A model generated the notes under the pieces. It was given only the letters and a program-made list of their open reading frames with translations, was not told the DNA's origin and did not search any database. The position numbers and the translations under genes were made by a program. From Nostoc linckia NIES-25 (GTDB lineage Bacteria; Cyanobacteriota; Cyanobacteriia; Cyanobacteriales; Nostocaceae), in NCBI RefSeq assembly GCF_002368035.1, contig NZ_AP018222.1:2010471-2074470 (forward strand): a stretch of DNA of 64,000 bases. Direction: 5' to 3'. Each line of letters opens with the position of its first letter. Within the stretch, counting starts at the first letter, position 1. Positions 34,474 through 42,462 of the stretch are shown here, piece after piece.

Positions 34474-36240
34474 ATGCAGATGGATTGGATTAGCTTGCTC
34501 AAAGCTCAACAAACTGACTTCCTTCAACGTGTGAAAAAACCCAAAACTTACGATTTGTCTTTACTTGAAAGTCAAGTCAAAGGTTGCCACACAGAAATTA
34601 TGGCATTTTGGGGCGAGGCATTGGCGAAACTCCAAGAGCTTTCCCGCGAACAAGCAGAAGTTCTCGCCAAAAATCCGCCGCCCATGCCCCCTGAATATCC
34701 CGAACCTCCCGATTGGACGATACCTTTTCCCAAATATTTCCAGCAACAAGCCCAAGATTATCTTTTACGGGAAAAAATTGTCGATCGCATAATCACCGAA
34801 CTTCTAGGCAAGTTACTCAAAAAAATCCCACACGACACTTTAGAAAACATCACTTTAGATGATGAGGGAAATTTATCTGGTCAAAGCAAATTTACTTATG
34901 TACTCAAAGACAATCCCCAACTCAGCGTTCAAGTTTACGTAGCTGATGGCGAAAGTTTTAATGGTATTAAGAAAGACAAAATTAGATGGTCGGTGACTCA
35001 AGAAGATTTGAAAAGTCACCAAGTTTTAATTTTTCTGTGTTTGTTTTATCCATCTACAGGTAAATTAGGTTACGAAAAGCAGAGCATAATCACAGGCTTT
35101 TTGCCTACAAATCAACTGGAATTTGCTGAACCAAAACTACACGTTACTCCGAGCAATTTGTTATATGCTGGGGGATTAAGTTGGTATTTAGAATCACTTA
35201 TTGGCAAAAAAGACACATCGCCAATCATTCATGAAAGGACAATAGAGACAATCCAAACTCTACCACCAGACCATTCTTTAAAAAAGGTAGTAGGTGACTG
35301 GGAATGCTGGCAGACTTTACAAGGGCATACCAGAGGAATTAATTGCTTGGCTTTTAGTTCGGGGTGTAATAATGGTAACGCCTTACCCATATTGGCAAGT
35401 GGTAGTCGTGGTGAGACGAAGCTATGGGATTTAAGCAAAGGCGAATTGATAGATACATTGTCAGAGTATCCTTGGGTGATATCTGGGCTAGTGGATGAAG
35501 TGAATTCCCTAGCTTTTAGTTCCGATGGACAGACTTTAGTTAGCTGCGGTGCAGACTCGACAATTAAAATTTGGCACGTAGGCGCTCTAGACTTAATAGA
35601 TATCCTGCACAAACATCATGGAGTAGTGCGCTGTGCTGCTTTCACCCCAGATGGTAGGATGTTAGCCACCGGCGGAGATGACAGAAAAATTCTGTTTTGG
35701 GATTTGATTCACCGTCAAGTAGCGATCGCTCTTTCTTTAGATGATACAGCTGCTCATTCCCTAGTTTTGAGTCCCGACGGGCAAACTGTAGTCACAGGTA
35801 GCTATCGCAAAATCAAAGTTTGGCGCATTTCACCCCTGACGGGGATCAAAAGTTTAAAAGATACACAACCGTTGCATACCCTCATGGGTCATTCTCACAT
35901 TGTTTGTTCCTTAGCAATCAGTCGAGATGGTAAACTGCTCGTCAGTGGTAGCTGGGATCAAACGATTAAAATTTGGGAATTGGAGAGTGGAAAATTACTT
36001 CATACCCTCAAAGGACATAGAGATAGAGTGTATGCGATCGCTTTGAGTCCCGACGAACAAATTATCGCCAGCGGTAGTGCCGATAAAACTATCAAATTAT
36101 GGCACGTGCAAACAGGCGAATTGCTGGGTACTTTTACAGGTCATGGAAACATAGTTACAGCATTAGCCTTCACAGCTTCCGGTGAAATGTTAGTCAGTGG
36201 AAGTTTAGATAAAACAATTAAAATTTGGCAAAGGAGTTAG
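34474..36240 (+). CDS. WD40 repeat protein with unrecognised N-terminal domain
   Basis: The 588-residue product has an N-terminal part (about 1-265) with a helical start, a Pro-rich linker (PPPMPPEYPEPPDWTIPFP) and a mixed region that I do not recognise. From about residue 280 seven WD40 units follow; clear ones are LASGSRGETKLWDLSKG, LVSCGADSTIKIWHVG, LVSGSWDQTIKIWELESG and IASGSADKTIKLWHVQTG. Seven blades would close one propeller that mediates protein contacts. There is no signal peptide or membrane helix, so it is probably cytoplasmic. Cyanobacterial WD40 proteins of this type are abundant and mostly of unknown role. Confidence 0.85.
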   Translation: MQMDWISLLKAQQTDFLQRVKKPKTYDLSLLESQVKGCHTEIMAFWGEALAKLQELSREQAEVLAKNPPPMPPEYPEPPDWTIPFPKYFQQQAQDYLLREKIVDRIITELLGKLLKKIPHDTLENITLDDEGNLSGQSKFTYVLKDNPQLSVQVYVADGESFNGIKKDKIRWSVTQEDLKSHQVLIFLCLFYPSTGKLGYEKQSIITGFLPTNQLEFAEPKLHVTPSNLLYAGGLSWYLESLIGKKDTSPIIHERTIETIQTLPPDHSLKKVVGDWECWQTLQGHTRGINCLAFSSGCNNGNALPILASGSRGETKLWDLSKGELIDTLSEYPWVISGLVDEVNSLAFSSDGQTLVSCGADSTIKIWHVGALDLIDILHKHHGVVRCAAFTPDGRMLATGGDDRKILFWDLIHRQVAIALSLDDTAAHSLVLSPDGQTVVTGSYRKIKVWRISPLTGIKSLKDTQPLHTLMGHSHIVCSLAISRDGKLLVSGSWDQTIKIWELESGKLLHTLKGHRDRVYAIALSPDEQIIASGSADKTIKLWHVQTGELLGTFTGHGNIVTALAFTASGEMLVSGSLDKTIKIWQRS

Positions 36241-36297
36241 GAGTTATACTAATAGGCATTACAAAGCGGGGTCGCACCCAAGATACATCGACCTTTG

Positions 36298-36690
36298 TTA
36301 AAGGCGAATAATTCCGATTGTGCGTCGCGATCGCTGAAAACAGACATCAAATTCTCGAAAAAAGTTCGTTTGCCCAAGAATTAAGGGCATCTGAGAGGCT
36401 TGTGCCCAAGCAAATGCTAGGCGAACTGGTTCAAAATCCCCAATTTGAATATGCACAAATAAACCTCGTGCTTCGAGCCTTGCAAGATTTCCAGTCAATG
36501 GCAAGCGGACGGTTTGTTCCTCCCAAATTGCACCCAATTGCAGCCCAATGTCATAAGGTAATAGATTGACCGTAGATCCAGTATCTAGCAGTGCATTCGC
36601 AAAGACAGAAAAGCCTGCATGACTCAGAGTGATGGGAATCGTGGGTAATGCTTCATCGTTAGAAAAGGGAAACTCGATTGTACTAGGCAT
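36298..36690 (-). CDS. retropepsin-like aspartic protease family protein
   Basis: The 130-residue product carries the aspartic protease signature LLDTGSTVNLLP (ALLDTGST), with the catalytic Asp, and a second conserved GQTNFF region (ILGQTNFFREFDVCF), where a retroviral-type protease has its ILG motif. One Asp per chain means it would act as a homodimer. ATG 36690 is chosen because it overlaps the stop of the upstream small gene by 8 bases; an in-frame start at 36711 would overlap more. Such proteins in cyanobacteria come with a small upstream gene, suggesting a pair. Substrate and role are unknown. Confidence 0.75.
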   Translation of the reverse strand: MPSTIEFPFSNDEALPTIPITLSHAGFSVFANALLDTGSTVNLLPYDIGLQLGAIWEEQTVRLPLTGNLARLEARGLFVHIQIGDFEPVRLAFAWAQASQMPLILGQTNFFREFDVCFQRSRRTIGIIRL

Positions 36691-36901
36691 GAGTAGATGT
36701 CTCTTGGTCATCCTGAATCATCTGCATCAGAATGTTTGAGGCTTCCGTTGCGTCGTATGGCGACCAAACTGGGTACTCTGACGCAGAAAAGATGACTTGT
36801 AGTTCAGCGTCTGGAATTTGTGCGGCTAGGAGTTTGAAGAGTGATAATTTATCTGACTGGTTCAGATTGTTCACCAAAGGAATTAACTCAGCGAGAGACA
36901 T
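36683..36901 (-). CDS. small partner protein of the retropepsin-like gene
   Basis: The 72-residue product has a helical N-terminus (AELIPLVNNLNQSDKLSLFKLLAAQI) and an acidic end. The stretch VWSPYDATEASNILMQMI is also likely helical. Its stop overlaps the next gene's ATG in the arrangement ATGCCTAG, which points to coupled translation. I do not recognise a family, though the N-terminal pattern resembles small antitoxin- or adaptor-like proteins. It could assist, inhibit or target the protease. Confidence 0.6.
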   Translation of the reverse strand: MSLAELIPLVNNLNQSDKLSLFKLLAAQIPDAELQVIFSASEYPVWSPYDATEASNILMQMIQDDQETSTHA

Positions 36902-36934
36902 GGTTTAAACTCCCAGATATACGATATGTCAATA

Positions 36935-37027
36935 TCAACTACTGCGGCTGAAAAATACAGCCGCTAGAATAATCAAACCTAAAAGTGCTAAAGGAACCCA
37001 GAGATTAGGGACATCGGACAAACTCAT
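36935..37027 (-). CDS. candidate 30-residue single-helix membrane protein
   Basis: A short frame encodes MSLSDVPNLWVPLALL and then GLIILAAVFFSRSS: a polar start, one strongly hydrophobic helix of about 18 residues, and a polar, slightly basic end. This looks like the tiny subunits of photosynthetic or respiratory complexes, although it matches none that I can recall (PetG, PetL, PetM, PetN, PsaM, PsbM, PsbT, Psb30). No good ribosome site is visible. It lies between the small partner gene and the transaldolase-like gene. Confidence 0.4.
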   Translation of the reverse strand: MSLSDVPNLWVPLALLGLIILAAVFFSRSS

Positions 37028-37061
37028 ATTTAATTACGAATTACGAATTATCAATTACAAA

Positions 37062-37697
37062 TTATTCTAAACCGATGCCTCCTTGGGCGAATTCTTCAAC
37101 AGTTTTTTGTGATAATTCATGAGTAGCGATCGCTTGCAACATTGCCAAAGGTAAAGTTAAATGATGCGCTCCGGCTTGCAATGAAGCTGCTGCTTCTTGG
37201 GGAGATTTTATACTAGCTGCTAATATTTCCACGTCGCTACCTTTAAGTACGCTAGCCATTTCTCGAACTAAAGCAATACCATCGCCTAACAACCGAGTAG
37301 CGCGATTTACATAAGCTATGGCAATTTTCGCTCCGGCTTCTCGTGCTACTGCTGCTTGTGCTGCGCTATAAATTGCTGTCACCGAACAAGTAATTTCTGA
37401 GGATAAACTTGCTACTACTTCAAACCCTAAAGGTGTAGCGGGAATCTTCAAAATTGTTTGCGAACCAATAATCTCGAAAGCTTTTCTACCTTCAGCTAAC
37501 ATTCCCGTTTTATCAGCTGCCATAAGTTGATAGTATAACGGGCCATTTGTCAAGGTAACTAATTTTTTGAGTGTGGTTTCTGGTGGAGTGTCACTTTGAG
37601 CTAAAAGCGTGGGATTAGTGGTAATACCCTTTACCCAACCCCAATGCTTGACGATTTCAGCTTCAGATGCGATCGCCGAGTCTAGATATAATGCCAT
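37062..37697 (-). CDS. transaldolase / fructose-6-phosphate aldolase family protein
   Basis: The 211-residue barrel enzyme has the family start (MALYLDSA), WVKGITTNPTLL, and the Schiff-base Lys in TILKIPAT, followed by CSVTAIYSAAQAAVA and the phosphate-binding region EILAASIKSPQEAAASLQAG. The length fits the short fructose-6-phosphate aldolase/MipB/TalC group rather than classical 330-residue transaldolases. It probably cleaves or forms a C-C bond in sugar phosphates such as dihydroxyacetone plus glyceraldehyde 3-phosphate. The tail (EFAQGGIGLE) is variable in the family. It is monocistronic. Confidence 0.85.
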   Translation of the reverse strand: MALYLDSAIASEAEIVKHWGWVKGITTNPTLLAQSDTPPETTLKKLVTLTNGPLYYQLMAADKTGMLAEGRKAFEIIGSQTILKIPATPLGFEVVASLSSEITCSVTAIYSAAQAAVAREAGAKIAIAYVNRATRLLGDGIALVREMASVLKGSDVEILAASIKSPQEAAASLQAGAHHLTLPLAMLQAIATHELSQKTVEEFAQGGIGLE

Positions 37698-37800
37698 AAT
37701 TTCCCTGAATCATTGTCAAAATTAATTCACCAGATGTGCAATTGAGGTTTCTAATATCACAAAATATTCTGCACTATTTCCTAGTCCCTAGCAAGAAATT

Positions 37801-38244
37801 ATGAATGATAATATTCAACAGTTAATAAAGGCTAGTATTTATAAATCTTTACCTTCTCATGAGGAAAAGATAATTTTGGAGTATTTGAAATCAATACCTG
37901 AAATTGAAGCATATGAAATTCTCAAGTTAATGGTTGATGAAAAAAGCCAAATTACTATTGCAATGGCAAAGAAGGTTTTACATACAAGAGATTATGTAAC
38001 GCAGTTATTTAATTATGGAATTGTAAAATCTAATGCTCAATCTATTAAACTTTGGTTAGAATTTGCAATTCCAAAGCTGGGATTTAAATCAGTAGTAAGA
38101 TCGATTGAAGATTTGAATGACGATACCAATAGGTTACTAGAAAAAGCAGTATATTGGCTTCCCTTGTTTGTCTCCAAGAATGAAACAAGGTCTTGGAATT
38201 TACTGGAGAAGTTAAGAGAAAAGCCAAACTGTAAGCCAATCTAA
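37801..38244 (+). CDS. helical protein of unknown function
   Basis: The 147-residue product is AT-rich in coding sequence and almost entirely helical, with Lys/Glu-rich amphipathic segments (HEEKIILEYLKSIPEIEAYEILKLMV, read in parts). No signal peptide, membrane segment or metal motif is seen. I do not recognise the family. It lies 96 bases before the membrane ferredoxin fusion gene on the same strand, but with separate spacing. It may be a small conserved cyanobacterial protein. Confidence 0.6.
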   Translation: MNDNIQQLIKASIYKSLPSHEEKIILEYLKSIPEIEAYEILKLMVDEKSQITIAMAKKVLHTRDYVTQLFNYGIVKSNAQSIKLWLEFAIPKLGFKSVVRSIEDLNDDTNRLLEKAVYWLPLFVSKNETRSWNLLEKLREKPNCKPI

Positions 38245-38339
38245 ACTATTTTCACAATTTAGAATTGAGAATTTTGAATTCTTGACCAGCTTTCAAGGGA
38301 TAATTCCTTTGATACGGCAACCTGCACGGAGAACCGGAT

Positions 38340-40865
38340 ATGACATCTCCAGAAACGGTTACATGGCTACAAGAGCGCACCACTTTAGGAATTCTCTCAC
38401 CTGAAGTGTTAAATGCGATCGCTCAAGTCATTGAAGAACAAGTTTTACCAGCCCAAGTAAACCTTGTGGAGGAAGGTACTACTCCAGAAGCACTTTACAT
38501 CCTCAAAGATGGTCAACTTGAATGCGACAATACCGATCATAAGAACTCAGCTTTAGTTCGTGGCTTCCTTCCTGGAGCAGTTATTCACCTCCAAGAGTTG
38601 GTATTGGATGAGTTAGCCACCTTCACAATTGTTACCCTTACAGAATGTCACTTGTGGGTTGTACCTGCTACTAAATTTCGGGAATTAGTCGCCCAATACC
38701 CCGAAATTGCTCAGGGTTTTTCCCGTCAATTGGCTCAAGAATTAGCTCAAGTCACCTCTGCACTTGGCTACGAACAAGAACGTTCCATTGCTTTGCGACC
38801 ATATTTAGTTACCAAAGCGCAACGGGGAATTGTAGGTACAAGTCGCTATGCTATACGTCTGCGGGAGCAAATTCGAGAAGCTGCTAATGACCGCAAGTCA
38901 GTGGATATTTTCGGCGAACCAGGATTAGAAAAAGACAATATCGCAGCCTTAATTCACTTTGGTTCCCCCAAAAGACGAGAACCAATTATTAAAGTGAATT
39001 GTGGTATTCTGCAAACGAGCGGTGCAGATTTATTTGGTCGCGTTGGCGGTAAACCAGGACTGTTGGAATGGCTGGGAGAAGGTACGCTAGTTCTTAACAA
39101 TATCCAAGAATTACCCGAAGAGTTATTACCTGCTGTGACGCAGTTGCTCAAAACTGGTACTTATACTCCCGTCACTCGTCCGGGAGAACCAGAGACCGAA
39201 CCTCGTCCTAGTAAAGCACGGATTCTTATCGTTTCCGAAAAAACTCTGCCAACAATCGATCGCTCAGTTGGTCATATTATTAAAGTACCGCCGCTACGAT
39301 TGCGGAAAACTGATATTCAAGCCCAGGTGGAATATTATGTCAGTCTCTACGTTCGGTCTAGAGGCGTTCCCAAACCGCACATCACCCCAGAAGCTTTACG
39401 CCGCTTACAGTCTTACGATTTCCCCGGTAATCTCAAAGAATTAAAAAATTTAGTAGAAAGAGCGATCGTCCAAGCTGAAAATGCTAGTGAATTAACAGAA
39501 GAAATCTTTTGGCCAGCCGAAGCAAAGAAAAAGCGATTTCGAGTCAATCTTTTAAATATTTATCCCGATTTACGTAGATTTTTACGCAGTCCTTGGTGGC
39601 CGGATCGGATTAATTATGGTTTTACTGCAACTGCTTTTGCAATTATTGTTGCGGTATTATTTATCGGGCCGCAAACGCGCGATCGCAATTTTGTTTTAAA
39701 TTTATTTTGGGCTTGGTGGTGGCCTTTTTTCCTATTTCTCTTTCCCTTTTTAGGACGTATCTGGTGTTCTGTTTGTCCCTTCATGATTTACGGAGAAATT
39801 ACCCAAAAGCTATCTTTATGGTTGTGGCCGCGAAAACTTAAACGCTGGCCTCGACAGCAAGGTGAAAAATGGGGCGGATGGTTTCTCTTTGGACTATTTA
39901 CCCTAATTTTCTTATGGGAAGAACTTTGGCATCTAGAAAACACAGCCTACCTTAGTGCTTGTTTGTTATTATTAATTACCGCCGGGGCAATGATTTTTTC
40001 TGCAATTTTTGAACGGCGATTTTGGTGCCGATATCTTTGCCCTATAGGTGGAATGAATGGTTTATTTGCTAAACTGTCAATGACAGAACTACGGGCACAA
40101 CAAGGTATTTGTTCTGCAAGTTGTACCACTTACCAATGCTACAAAGGAGGGCCGCAAAAAGGTGAGGGAATGGAAACAAATGGATGTCCTTTGTATTCTC
40201 ACCCAGCGCAGTTAGAAGATAATAGAGATTGCGTTTTATGCATGACTTGTCTGAAAGCCTGTCCCCATCGTTCCGTAGAATTTAACTTGCGCCCTCCTGG
40301 TGTTGAATTGTGGACAACCCATGTACCCCGCGCCTATGAAGTGGCATTGTTGTTTTTGTTATTAGGTGGAGTCTATCTACACCGCTTGCCAGAGTTGCAA
40401 TCTTGGTTGGGTTTACAGTTAGATTTAACTGTATTTTGGCAACATTTAGGATTGTCATTGCTAGTGTTAATTATCCCAGCAGCTTTTGTCTTCGCCGCTT
40501 ATGGCTTGCTGAAACTGTTCAACTTTAACCGCAAACCAAAATCGTTTGTAGAGCTTACCTATGGATATTTACCATTGGTTTTGGGAGGTAACTTCGCTCA
40601 TTATCTGCGTTTGGGCTTGAGTGAAGGCGGACGAATTTTACCTGTGAGTTTTGCTACCCTTGGTTTAAATGGCGAACAACTGCCAATGTTAGTTGCTCAT
40701 CCTGCTGTGATTAGTTTTTTGCAAGGTGCAACTTTAATATTTTCAGTGTTGTTGACGATATTATTAACGCAAAAAATTGCCAAACAATCTTTGAGTTCGC
40801 TTCTTTGGCAACATTTAGCAGCGATCGCTTTGGGTGCTAGTATGTGGGCAATTATTGTGTTGTAA
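38340..40865 (+). CDS. cNMP-like sensor, degenerate AAA domain and membrane 4Fe-4S protein fusion
   Basis: This 841-residue fusion has three parts. Residues ~10-140 resemble a cyclic-nucleotide-binding domain. Residues ~165-392 resemble a sigma54-activator AAA+ domain, but Walker A is GEPGLEKDN instead of GESGTGKE, Walker B is TLVLNNIQELP instead of TLFLDEIGDLP, and the GAFTGA loop is missing; PGNLKEL near 363 is kept. Residues ~425-841 are a NapH/NosR/CcoG-like membrane electron carrier with CSVCP (476-480), CRYLCP (563-568), C591-x3-C595-x4-C600, and a classical CVLCMTCLKACP ferredoxin site (631-642). It probably moves electrons across the membrane under control of a ligand-sensing, non-ATPase module. 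Its redox partner is unknown. Confidence 0.8.
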   Translation: MTSPETVTWLQERTTLGILSPEVLNAIAQVIEEQVLPAQVNLVEEGTTPEALYILKDGQLECDNTDHKNSALVRGFLPGAVIHLQELVLDELATFTIVTLTECHLWVVPATKFRELVAQYPEIAQGFSRQLAQELAQVTSALGYEQERSIALRPYLVTKAQRGIVGTSRYAIRLREQIREAANDRKSVDIFGEPGLEKDNIAALIHFGSPKRREPIIKVNCGILQTSGADLFGRVGGKPGLLEWLGEGTLVLNNIQELPEELLPAVTQLLKTGTYTPVTRPGEPETEPRPSKARILIVSEKTLPTIDRSVGHIIKVPPLRLRKTDIQAQVEYYVSLYVRSRGVPKPHITPEALRRLQSYDFPGNLKELKNLVERAIVQAENASELTEEIFWPAEAKKKRFRVNLLNIYPDLRRFLRSPWWPDRINYGFTATAFAIIVAVLFIGPQTRDRNFVLNLFWAWWWPFFLFLFPFLGRIWCSVCPFMIYGEITQKLSLWLWPRKLKRWPRQQGEKWGGWFLFGLFTLIFLWEELWHLENTAYLSACLLLLITAGAMIFSAIFERRFWCRYLCPIGGMNGLFAKLSMTELRAQQGICSASCTTYQCYKGGPQKGEGMETNGCPLYSHPAQLEDNRDCVLCMTCLKACPHRSVEFNLRPPGVELWTTHVPRAYEVALLFLLLGGVYLHRLPELQSWLGLQLDLTVFWQHLGLSLLVLIIPAAFVFAAYGLLKLFNFNRKPKSFVELTYGYLPLVLGGNFAHYLRLGLSEGGRILPVSFATLGLNGEQLPMLVAHPAVISFLQGATLIFSVLLTILLTQKIAKQSLSSLLWQHLAAIALGASMWAIIVL

Positions 40866-40916
40866 AAACAAGAGAAAATTGTTTGACTTTTGCCTGGTTT
40901 GGTGCTATCAGTTTTG

Positions 40917-41780
40917 CTACTCTAATGTATTAAACCAGGTTTCTAAATCAGCGATCGCTTGAAAATCCAACAAAGCTTCGCCAAGATTTTCTAATTGTTC
41001 TAAGGAGAGAGTTTCAATCCGCTCTAGCACCTCTTGAGGTAATTCTCCCACACGCCGAGTCAGCTGACGAAGAATAAGCAATTGTCCTTCTGCTTTTCGT
41101 CCTTCTTCTCGTCCTCGCTGTTCCCCTCGCTGTTCCCCTCGCTGTTCGCCTTCTCTTAGAATTTCTTGATAAATAACTGACTCGCGCATCATACCCTCCC
41201 GAAACATTTGTCGAATCAAGTCCTGATTGTATTTTAAGCCCGCTAAGATTTGGGTGTAAGCGGAAATCTCTGGTCGTTGTGTTGGCTCAAGTTGATTTAC
41301 TTTCGCTACAACTTGTTGTAACAAAGCTTGGGGTTGGTTAGTTGCGGTCAGTGGTGCTAAGGGTAACAAAGCCGGGTCATTGAGGAATGGTTCGGGATTT
41401 TCTGACCACATACAAATCACGCGATATTCATGAACAGTACTTTCAACTCTAAAGGCAGTTTCAATTATTATTTCTGGTGCAGGCGGAAGTAATAACACGA
41501 CAACTTGCGTTATTGGTAAGCGATACAAACGATACAACCGCACCCAATAATCTAGCATCCGCAACGGTAGTGGCGGCGTAGACTCTAGTTTGGTTTGAAA
41601 TTCCAGGTGGAGTATGCGTCCTTCTAGTTGTAAGAATGTCACATAATCAGCGCGAATTGGTTCAATGCTCAATTCGGTTTTTAGGACTTTGACAGAAGTT
41701 TGCTCTGTTCCTAAAACCCAACTGGCAAAACGTTCTGGATATTTTTCTGACAGCAGTTTGCAGAGATTATCAAAGGACAT
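40917..41780 (-). CDS. Rpn/PD-(D/E)XK nuclease family protein with DUF4351 tail
   Basis: The 287-residue product starts MSFDNLCKLLSEKYPERFASW and has the core of the Rpn (transposase-like) nuclease family: YVTFLQLEGRILHLEFQTK, with a Glu-x-Gln-x-Lys site typical of PD-(D/E)XK folds. The Asp of ADYVTFL may complete the site. A linker holds a tandem GEQR repeat (GEQRGEQRGEQRG), and the C-terminus matches DUF4351 (LLILRQLTRRVGELPQEVLERIETLSLEQLENLGEALLDF, read in parts). ATG 41780 is preferred to an earlier in-frame ATG at 41855, which only adds 25 non-conserved residues. Such genes are numerous and mobile in cyanobacteria; function is possibly recombination or defence. Confidence 0.8.
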   Translation of the reverse strand: MSFDNLCKLLSEKYPERFASWVLGTEQTSVKVLKTELSIEPIRADYVTFLQLEGRILHLEFQTKLESTPPLPLRMLDYWVRLYRLYRLPITQVVVLLLPPAPEIIIETAFRVESTVHEYRVICMWSENPEPFLNDPALLPLAPLTATNQPQALLQQVVAKVNQLEPTQRPEISAYTQILAGLKYNQDLIRQMFREGMMRESVIYQEILREGEQRGEQRGEQRGREEGRKAEGQLLILRQLTRRVGELPQEVLERIETLSLEQLENLGEALLDFQAIADLETWFNTLE

Positions 41781-42119
41781 TGACGATCGCCAACAATTGA
41801 ATGAGGTATTGTTATTATCTCGTGCAGTGGTTTGAGTAGGCGATCGCACTAACATAAAAAGTAATGAATATTTTAAATTGAGCTAGTATTCTCAGTGACA
41901 ATTCTACTATCTACACCAAATTTAAAGTTGCTGAAGTACACAACCTCACCCTTGTAAACAGGCATAAAAGTGTTTTACTTTTGAATTTTAATTCCTAAAT
42001 TCACTAATTTTAGTATCTGTTAAATAAGCTACATAACCTAATACGATAGCCTATTTAGCATACGAACTATTTGTATGTCAAATAATTAAAAATACAAACT
42101 ATTTGATAATCTATATGTT

Positions 42120-42212
42120 ATGCTGACATTAGACAAGCTAAAAATAGCAAAAGCATTAACAGGTCTTTCTTACGAAACGAGATATGTGAGAGGAGTTGGC
42201 TGTTTCACCTGA
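42120..42212 (+). pseudogene. possible N-terminal remnant of a transposase
   Basis: A 30-codon frame reads MLTLDKLKIAKALTGLSYE followed by unrelated residues and a stop. The KALTGLSYE pattern is that of the first helix of cyanobacterial IS5/IS4-family transposases, but nothing similar continues. The rest of the 41781-42462 spacer contains no gene. It may be chance. Confidence 0.25.
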
Positions 42213-42462
42213 AGTGCTAATCGTTCGGTTGCAATTTTTTGTCACTCATTAAGACAAAAAGTAAAAGGTATTGATATCAACCTGCACATTTTACTGTAAC
42301 TTTCGCTTTGGCGAGTGGGGAATGTGGAGAGCTTTAGGGGCAGAGGATAAGTCGCAGTAAGTCTTTCCCATGCCCCCTCAACAACCTTGGATTATCTCTG
42401 CACTTTTATAGTCACAATGTCTGATACGTCATTTTGTATTCATCTCCAGCGCGAGGAAAGAC

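Noticed and set aside
42213..42462. NtcA-type site GTA-N8-TAC before the NifE-like gene
   Set aside because: No stretch with the right spacing was found when read by eye; only loose partial matches.
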